DNA of 64,000 nucleotides from Paenibacillus sp. FSL H8-0332 (GTDB lineage: Bacteria; Bacillota; Bacilli; Paenibacillales; Paenibacillaceae), in the NCBI RefSeq assembly GCF_037963835.1, contig NZ_CP150145.1:5270001-5334000 (forward strand), in the 5' to 3' direction. The stretch's first letter is position 1. Every line of letters starts with the position of its first letter. Positions 57,756 through 64,000 of the stretch are shown one piece after another. The notes under the pieces are model-generated. The model did no database searches and was not told the origin of the DNA. It saw only the letters and a program-made list of their open reading frames with translations. The translations under genes were made by a program, and so were the position numbers.

Positions 57756-60700
57756 TCACAACCTCACCGCATGTCCGCCGTCGAAAAAGTACAGCCATAT
57801 CTCGCTGACCGGCTCGCCCAGAATATCCAGCAGCGCCTTGCTGTACAGCTCCAGCTGGAAACGGTATTTGTCCGACAGCTGTGTAAGCCCGTCTCCGTGC
57901 GGAGGGATATGATCTGTTTTGTAATCGAGCAGAATCAGCCGCCCCTCTTCCCGGAACAGGCAGTCGATCACCCCTTGAATTAGGACCGTCTCCGCAAAAT
58001 CACCGCCGCCCTGCTCATCCGCAAGTCCGGCAGCCGCTTCATCCAGATAGTCAAGCCCCCGATAGGCTTCACCGGCTGGCATCGTGTAACTGAAGGGCTG
58101 CTCTCTGGTCTTCCATGCAGAGTGGAGGAGTCTGTGGCCCAGCTCACTCCGACAGAACTGCTCGACTTCCTCCAGCACCACCGCGTCCGCCTGTTCCCTG
58201 CTAAGGATAGCAAGCCTTACAAGACGCGCAAGCGTAGCTTCCAGCACAGACCGGTCTACCGGCTCATCCAGGGGAATATGCTGCATCACCGTATGGTAAG
58301 CCGTTCCGCGCTCGGCAGGAGTAAGTCCCCGCTTTTCCATGAATTTCGGCCGCTGGAGATGCAGGCTGTCCCTATACCCGCGCTCGTTCCGTTCGTCCGG
58401 TCCACCCGGGAGCTTCCGCTCCTCCAACTGGTCGTACGACGGCTGCTCCTGCATCGACAATAACCCCTTGAGCTCGGTGACCGAGGTCTTAGCAGGGATG
58501 CTTGATGCTGCCGCATACCGGTAAGTCCAGCCCAGTCTCTCCGCAATCTGCGCAGCAGCCGGGGTCTCAGGTGTTGACACCGCCCTGCCCCTGCGGAGCG
58601 CCTCCAAAATCACCCGCCGTTGTTCGTTCTTGTCCTGATCGTCATCCCCGGCAAGAAAAGCGCCCGGGCTAAGCTCCGCTGCACCAGTCACCGTAATGCT
58701 CCAGTTCGACTCATCGCCATGCAGCACCGTGGAGACTGGCCCCTCGCTGCCTGCCAGCTTGCGCAGAATAGCGGCGGCAGGGTGGCGGATCAGCGCCGGT
58801 CCCACCCAGTCCAGATAACTGCGGCCCCGGGCCAGCAGGTGATCCGCCAGCAGCAGCTCTTCGCGGCCCTGCATCGCTGCCCAGCCCGAAACCGTGCGCG
58901 GCAGATCCCTGACCGTGCCGACCAGAATCATTTTGTCGCGCGGACGGGTCAGTCCGACATAGAGCACGCGCATCTCCTCAGCGAGCAGCTCCAGCCGCGA
59001 ACGGCGGTTAATCGCCAGATAGGGCAGCGTGGGGTAGCTGACTCGGGTCTCCCGCTCCACGAAACGCGGCCCGAAGCCAAGCTCCTTATGCATCAGGAAC
59101 GGAGAATGCAGATCCTGACGGTTGAACATTTTGGCCATACCTGCCAGGAAGACAACAGGGAACTCCAGACCCTTGGACTTGTGGATCGTCATAATTCTGA
59201 CGCCCCCGGCCTCCTCGCTGGCTCCACCTGCAACACCCAGATCGCCGCCGTTCTCTCTCAGCCTTGAGATGAACACCAGGAAGCGGAATAACCCTCTGGC
59301 CGAGGTCTCGTTCTCGAATTGAACAGCCCGGTCATACAGGGCCTTCAGATTGTTCTGACGCTGAAAGCCTCCGGGAAGCCCCCCGACCCATTCCAGATAC
59401 CCGCTCTCACGGTAGATCCTCCAGATCAGCTCGCTTAAGCTTCCTTGCCGGGCCGCATTTCTCCAGTTCTCCAGCCTGTCCAGGAAGGACTTAAGCTTAC
59501 GTTGTAGCGTAAGCGGAATATCCTGCAGCGCCGCCGAAGCATCGGTTCCAACAGCCATATATTCCTGTACACTCTCATCTCCGGACGATGGCGTAAGCTC
59601 TGACGCGGCGGCTGTCTCTCCGGCTGTGTCACCGGTACCGGCATCCTGCCCCGCCAGCAGCGCGGCCTCCCGGAACAGGTCCGGCGGATTGTTCCGAAGT
59701 GCTTCCCCTGCTTCAGAGGCAGCAACCAGCGCATCATAGAACGTCCCTCTGCTGCACAGCCGCACCTTCGCCAGCTCCTCCTCCCGTAGATTCACTACCG
59801 GTGAGCGCAGCACTCCGGCCAGCGGGATGTCCTGGCGGGGATTATCGACAATCTGCAGCAGGGAGAGGGCAATCTCCACCTCTGTAGCCTGAAAATACCC
59901 CTTGTTCTGGTCCCCGTACGCCGGAATACCTTCTCCCCGCAGCTCCTCAATCATCAACGGCGTCCATACCCGGGCCGAACGCAGCAGAATAACGATGTCG
60001 CCGTATACTACAGGACGCATGATCCGCAGTCCTTTATCATAGATCAGCAGCGGCTCACCGCCCGTCATTCCCGTCATCTGCGAGATGCGCCGGGCAATGG
60101 CCCGTGCTTCCAGCTGCGCAGTCTCACTCTCGGCAGCCTCCAGCTCCAGAAGAGGCAACTCATCGCTCTCTGCCGCTTCTTCCGCAGGACCCGGGGGAGA
60201 GGCTCCCTTGTCGATCAGCAGCAGCTCCGGCGCAAAATAAGTATCCGGGCCTTTCTCTGCGGCTCCCGGGAAGTTCGCTCCGTACACCAGCTCTGCCCGC
60301 TCGTCATAACTAATTTCCGCGACATTGCTGTCCATGATCTGCCGGAAGACCATATTCACCGCATTCACCACTTCCAGCCTGCTGCGGAAATTGCGGGCCA
60401 GATCAATGACCAGGCCATCTTCCCGTTCCTCCTGTCCCGGCTCATTACTGAACCTGCGGTATTTATCCAGGAACAGTCCCGGCTCCGCCAGGCGGAACCG
60501 GTAAATACTCTGCTTCATATCCCCGACCATGAAGCGGTTCCCGGGGGATTCCCGGGAGATCAGCCGGACAATCTCCTCTTGCACACTGTTAGTATCCTGA
60601 TATTCATCCAGCAGCACTTCATCGAACTGGCTGCGGTACTCCATCGCCGCATCCGATGGCAGTGAATGTCCCGGCTGCGAGTCCGGATGGCGCAGAATCT

Positions 60701-61871
60701 GCAGGCAGTAATGCTCCAGATCACTGAAGTCCACCAGCCCCCGGCCCGCCTTCTCCAGCCGGTAGCGCTCGCCGAACGCGATTACGGTCTCCGCCAGCTC
60801 CTGCATCAGCGGAGCCGCCGTATGAAGTTCACCCAGGAAGGATTCTGCGGGACGGCCGAACAGGGACTTTTGCAGCTCCAATAGGCTCTTCTTCACCTGA
60901 TCCCGGATTGCCTTCACGCTCTCCTGAAGCAACGGGTCAGTAGCATCCTTCTTGCAGGGCTTCAGCTTCCCGAAGGAAATCTCCATGAAGATATCATACA
61001 ATCCGGCCCAGGGCTGAGAGTCCACCGCGTCCAGCAGGCTCTGCGCCATCTCCAGATCAGCAGTAAGATTCTCCGCGTAAGGCGCCGGACCGCCGGGCTG
61101 AAGCGCAATGTCACGCCCCTGCTCCAGCTGGCTGATCGCCCCCTTCAGCGTCAGCTGGGCTTCGGCAAGAATGCTCTGCACCCAAGGCGTATGGCTCAGA
61201 GCCTCAGCATCCGGCAGCGCAAAGTCGGCTGCGGTATCCCTCAGCCACTGCGCAGGCCAGGGATGACTGCGCGCAAAATCATGCAGCCGCTGGATCAGCG
61301 AATGCACCGCATCATCACTCCGTTCACCGCTGAACCAGTCTGCGAGCTGCACGAACAAGGTATCTTCCCCATCCTCGGCAACCTCGCCGTATTTCTCCTC
61401 GAGCAGCTCTTCCAGCAGCTCCTGGCGCATCATCTCGGCCTCATGCTCATTCAGGATACGGAAGCCGGGATCGATCGGGATCATCTGATAGTACCGGCGG
61501 ATTACTTCAAGGCAAAAGGAATGCAGCGTGGTAATGGAGGCTCTGCCCAAGAGGGCAAGCTGGCGGCGCAGATATTCGTTCCCGCCTTCACTATCCTCCT
61601 CCAGCTTACGCTCCAGCGCTTCCCGGATACGCTGGCGCATCTCGGAGGCGGCAGCCTTGGTGAATGTTGCCACCAGCAGCCTGTCCACGCTGAAGCCCGC
61701 TTCCTCATTGCTGATTTTGCGGATAATCCGCTCGACGAGAACCGCCGTTTTGCCGGAACCGGCTGCCGCCGCCACGAGAATATCGCTGCCGCTCTCGGCA
61801 ATGGCGCGCCACTGGTCATCACTCCACAGACTGCCTTCCGGCTTCGTTTCAGGTACAGGTCTTGTGCTCAC
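57756..61871 (-). CDS. addA: ATP-dependent helicase/nuclease subunit A (AddA)
   Basis: 1371 residues, slightly longer than B. subtilis AddA. UvrD-type Walker A AAAGSGKTAVLVERI near 35, DEYQDTN (Walker B) near 425, helicase motifs (GDMKQSIYRFR, TIHKSKGLEFPVVFL, YVGLTRPRD), and a C-terminal RecB-type nuclease with LILLDYKTDH near 1330. AddAB processes double-strand ends to a Chi-regulated 3' overhang for RecA. Overlaps addB by 4 bases (ATGA). Confidence 0.96.
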   Translation of the reverse strand: MSTRPVPETKPEGSLWSDDQWRAIAESGSDILVAAAAGSGKTAVLVERIIRKISNEEAGFSVDRLLVATFTKAAASEMRQRIREALERKLEEDSEGGNEYLRRQLALLGRASITTLHSFCLEVIRRYYQMIPIDPGFRILNEHEAEMMRQELLEELLEEKYGEVAEDGEDTLFVQLADWFSGERSDDAVHSLIQRLHDFARSHPWPAQWLRDTAADFALPDAEALSHTPWVQSILAEAQLTLKGAISQLEQGRDIALQPGGPAPYAENLTADLEMAQSLLDAVDSQPWAGLYDIFMEISFGKLKPCKKDATDPLLQESVKAIRDQVKKSLLELQKSLFGRPAESFLGELHTAAPLMQELAETVIAFGERYRLEKAGRGLVDFSDLEHYCLQILRHPDSQPGHSLPSDAAMEYRSQFDEVLLDEYQDTNSVQEEIVRLISRESPGNRFMVGDMKQSIYRFRLAEPGLFLDKYRRFSNEPGQEEREDGLVIDLARNFRSRLEVVNAVNMVFRQIMDSNVAEISYDERAELVYGANFPGAAEKGPDTYFAPELLLIDKGASPPGPAEEAAESDELPLLELEAAESETAQLEARAIARRISQMTGMTGGEPLLIYDKGLRIMRPVVYGDIVILLRSARVWTPLMIEELRGEGIPAYGDQNKGYFQATEVEIALSLLQIVDNPRQDIPLAGVLRSPVVNLREEELAKVRLCSRGTFYDALVAASEAGEALRNNPPDLFREAALLAGQDAGTGDTAGETAAASELTPSSGDESVQEYMAVGTDASAALQDIPLTLQRKLKSFLDRLENWRNAARQGSLSELIWRIYRESGYLEWVGGLPGGFQRQNNLKALYDRAVQFENETSARGLFRFLVFISRLRENGGDLGVAGGASEEAGGVRIMTIHKSKGLEFPVVFLAGMAKMFNRQDLHSPFLMHKELGFGPRFVERETRVSYPTLPYLAINRRSRLELLAEEMRVLYVGLTRPRDKMILVGTVRDLPRTVSGWAAMQGREELLLADHLLARGRSYLDWVGPALIRHPAAAILRKLAGSEGPVSTVLHGDESNWSITVTGAAELSPGAFLAGDDDQDKNEQRRVILEALRRGRAVSTPETPAAAQIAERLGWTYRYAAASSIPAKTSVTELKGLLSMQEQPSYDQLEERKLPGGPDERNERGYRDSLHLQRPKFMEKRGLTPAERGTAYHTVMQHIPLDEPVDRSVLEATLARLVRLAILSREQADAVVLEEVEQFCRSELGHRLLHSAWKTREQPFSYTMPAGEAYRGLDYLDEAAAGLADEQGGGDFAETVLIQGVIDCLFREEGRLILLDYKTDHIPPHGDGLTQLSDKYRFQLELYSKALLDILGEPVSEIWLYFFDGGHAVRL

Positions 61872-64000
61872 AGCTTCTCTCCTCCTTTGCGGGACAGCAG
61901 ATCCCAGATCACTTCTTTGCCGGGCTTACTTAGAATGTTATAACTATTGCCCTCCACCGCTTCATCGAACTGGCAGACGGGACGGAAGGAGCAGAAGGTA
62001 CAGGCTGTTTCCTGCTGAATGCGGTAAGGCTGTATAGCCACATCCCCCTCCGTAATGCTGGTCCCGATCTCCGAGATCGTGCTGCGTACCGAGGACCTCA
62101 GCTGCCCCCACTGCTCTGGGGTAGCTACGGATGCGCTGCTGTAGAAGCTGCCGTCACTCTTCAGCGCTACCGGAACAATAGAAGAATACCCTTTGTCGAG
62201 TGTGGTATCCATCAGCGAGACCACCTCGCGGTCGGCGGTCAGCAGGCCCTTCATCTTGAAGCGCTTCATTAGCTCCTGCTCCGCCTGCTCCCGGTTCATT
62301 CCGTTGGCTGAGGTCAGAAGCGGATCATGAACGTGGAAATAGAGCGCCCCGGCAGGCAGTGCTTCCTGGCCGAGCCATTGCTCGGAATAGGTCAGCAGCA
62401 CATCAAGGTACGTTAACATCTGCAGCGACAAACCATAGTAGACCTCATGCAGCTTAAGATCCTTCTGGCTTGATTTGTAGTCGATAACCCGCAGCAGAAT
62501 CCCCTGCTCCCCTTCAGCCTTATCCACCCGGTCAATCCGGCCGACCACCTCCATAACACAGCCGTTGGGCAGTGTAATTCTCAGCGGAGGCAGCTCCATG
62601 CCCGGGCCAAAATCCAGCTCCAGCCCGACCGGCTCGAAGCTCCCGCGCCGCGAATGCTCCCCGAGGATGACTGAAGCACGGCCGACAATATTCTTCAGCT
62701 TGCGCGAGATATAGCCGTAGCGCTTGCTGCTCATCAGAATCTCTCCCTGTAACAGCGGAGACAGCTTGTCCACGGTCTTCCCCGCCTCCGTGCGGCATTC
62801 ATCCGCAGTCATGCTGCCCCAGCTGCGGCCTTGCTCCTGCAGCCGCTTCGCCATTTCACTGAGGGCCGCATGGAAGAGCTGCCCGATATCCGGGGCCTGG
62901 AGCTTGTAGAGCTGGCGCTCCTTCAGCCTCAGCCCATAGGAAGCGAAATGGGAGAAGGAGCAGGCGACAAACCGCTCCATCCGGGACACGCTGCCGCGCA
63001 GCGTGGAGCCGCCATACAGCCGCAGACTGGTCTCCTTCTTCAGCCGGATGCCTTCATTGCGGTAGAACAGCGAGCCGAGCAACCGCTCCAGCTTCAGCTT
63101 CATGGACAGATCCGCATGGCGGTATTCCGCTGCCTGTTCATCCGCAGACTTGTCTGCGCCCTGCTCCGCCGCAAACCAGTTATAGACCTCCCACCACATG
63201 CCGGATATCTCTGCCCCTTGACGCCACTGGCGGAGCTGAAGCAGCAGCATGCGGAGCGTCTGCTCAGGATGGCCGATGAAGTCCATATGGACAGCGTCGT
63301 CATCATTGCCGCTCTGCGGGAAGCCGGAGAGGAATTGTTCATCTAACTGCTGCGGGAACATTCCCTGCAGCTGGCGGATGACCTCCGAAGGCTGCAGCGC
63401 CTTCCCCTCATCGTCAGCTACGGCATAGCTGATCCACAGCTTCCTGCTGGCCGTCGTAAGCGCATTATAGATCAGGAAGCGTTCATCCAGCAGCTTCCGG
63501 GAGGAGCCCGGCGCAAGCTCCATACCGGACTTCTCCAGCAGGAGGCGTTCCCCTTCGGAAAGAATGCCGTCTTCCTTGAACTGCGCCGGAACCACTCCTT
63601 CGTTGAAACCGAGCAGGAAGGCGTACTTCACCCCCGACACCCGGGTACGGTCCATCGTACCTACCAGCACCTGGTCAAGTGCGGGCGGGACGAGCCCCAT
63701 CTTAAGCTCCGCCAGCCCGGTCTCCAGCACCCCGGCGAACAGGCTGAATTCTATCCGTTCCTTGCCCATCATCTCGGCAATCTGGTCCAGCAGACCCAGA
63801 ACAGCGCCCCAGAGCTGGCTATGCTCCCGGGCGGCTTCCGGACGTCCCTGCTTCAGAGACTCCGCTCCCATCCCTTCAAGCTTGCGTGCCGCTTCCGTAT
63901 CCTCCAGCAGCAGATATACCGCCTTGCACAGTTCCAGGCCGCTGCGGCTGGCTTTGATTCTCTGCTCAAATGCCTGCAGCGGTTCCGCAACCGCCTTCCG
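61868..64000 (-). CDS. addB: ATP-dependent nuclease subunit B (AddB), N-terminus beyond window
   Basis: 710 residues of the C-terminal part; the frame continues without stop to the window end, so the start is outside. Features: helicase-like inactive domain (KYAFLLGFNEGVVPAQFKEDG), nuclease motif (LLRVIDYKSSQKDLKL), and the iron-sulfur cluster Cys set, with one Cys near residue 348 of the visible part (VACSFSHFASYGL) and three in ETACTFCSFRPVCQFD near the end. AddB recognises Chi and cuts one strand. ATGA overlap with addA. Confidence 0.94.
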   Translation of the reverse strand, partial: RKAVAEPLQAFEQRIKASRSGLELCKAVYLLLEDTEAARKLEGMGAESLKQGRPEAAREHSQLWGAVLGLLDQIAEMMGKERIEFSLFAGVLETGLAELKMGLVPPALDQVLVGTMDRTRVSGVKYAFLLGFNEGVVPAQFKEDGILSEGERLLLEKSGMELAPGSSRKLLDERFLIYNALTTASRKLWISYAVADDEGKALQPSEVIRQLQGMFPQQLDEQFLSGFPQSGNDDDAVHMDFIGHPEQTLRMLLLQLRQWRQGAEISGMWWEVYNWFAAEQGADKSADEQAAEYRHADLSMKLKLERLLGSLFYRNEGIRLKKETSLRLYGGSTLRGSVSRMERFVACSFSHFASYGLRLKERQLYKLQAPDIGQLFHAALSEMAKRLQEQGRSWGSMTADECRTEAGKTVDKLSPLLQGEILMSSKRYGYISRKLKNIVGRASVILGEHSRRGSFEPVGLELDFGPGMELPPLRITLPNGCVMEVVGRIDRVDKAEGEQGILLRVIDYKSSQKDLKLHEVYYGLSLQMLTYLDVLLTYSEQWLGQEALPAGALYFHVHDPLLTSANGMNREQAEQELMKRFKMKGLLTADREVVSLMDTTLDKGYSSIVPVALKSDGSFYSSASVATPEQWGQLRSSVRSTISEIGTSITEGDVAIQPYRIQQETACTFCSFRPVCQFDEAVEGNSYNILSKPGKEVIWDLLSRKGGEKL

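Overview
The window is a piece of a Gram-positive, endospore-forming chromosome. Gene order follows two Bacillus subtilis neighbourhoods: the yla cluster (typA-ylaH-ylaJ-ylaK) and the yqeY-to-yqfO cluster (yqeY, yqeZ, floA, yqfC, yqfD, phoH, yqfF, ybeY, dgkA, cdd, era, yqzL, recO, glyQ, glyS, yqxD, dnaG, sigA, yqfN, yqfO). Sporulation-type genes (YhcN/YlaJ, YqfC, YqfD), strong AGGAGG ribosome sites, a glycine T-box leader and long GC-rich reading frames suggest Paenibacillus or a close relative. This assignment comes from protein flavour and synteny, not from a search.

Region by region: 1-6.1 kb is a yla-type block (PIN-PhoH ATPase, sporulation lipoprotein, FMN-binding protein, LytR-CpsA-Psr wall ligase, YlaH, TypA, LiaF-like membrane protein). 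6.3-7.9 kb holds two divergent TerC-family membrane proteins. 7.8-10.3 kb is thiI plus its partner cysteine desulfurase. 10.4-17.5 kb carries a lytic transglycosylase, small membrane and Cys-rich proteins, a DUF3907-like protein, a subtilisin-type protease, and a divergent MocR regulator/aminotransferase pair. 17.6-18.1 kb is the RNase P RNA gene. 18.1-24.5 kb is the replication/transcription macro-operon (nif3, trmK, a membrane protein, sigA, dnaG, yqxD). 24.6-28.1 kb is glyQS with its T-box. 28-40 kb is recO-yqzL-era-cdd-dgkA-ybeY-pgpH-phoH-yqfD-yqfC-floA-nfeD. 50.7-52 kb is yqeY-rpsU-hinT. 52.5-64 kb is a recombination block, sbcCD and addAB (addB cut by the window end).

The unusual part is 40.3-50.5 kb. 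An AT-rich, all-minus-strand island sits exactly between yqeY and nfeD, genes that are adjacent in Bacillus. It has two modules of the same layout: a small secreted protein gene, a hairpin, then membrane or lipoprotein genes plus an ABC transporter. An ECF-type sigma factor gene with its own promoter lies between them. One secreted product resembles the lactococcin 972 bacteriocin family, so the most economical reading is a sigma-factor-controlled peptide (bacteriocin or signal) production, export and immunity locus. One permease is fused in frame to what looks like a complete lipoprotein.

Other non-coding signals: an RNase P RNA with E. coli-like (type A) sequence blocks in a Bacillus relative, a three-way-junction RNA with a U-tract downstream of sbcC, a roughly 90-bp repeat present in two intergenic regions 26 kb apart in inverted orientation, a family of 17-bp TTGTATTTCGTGCAGCA-like repeats in two intergenic regions, and 20-bp-spaced direct repeats in the MocR/aminotransferase promoter region. 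No tRNA, rRNA, CRISPR array, transposase or integrase was seen.
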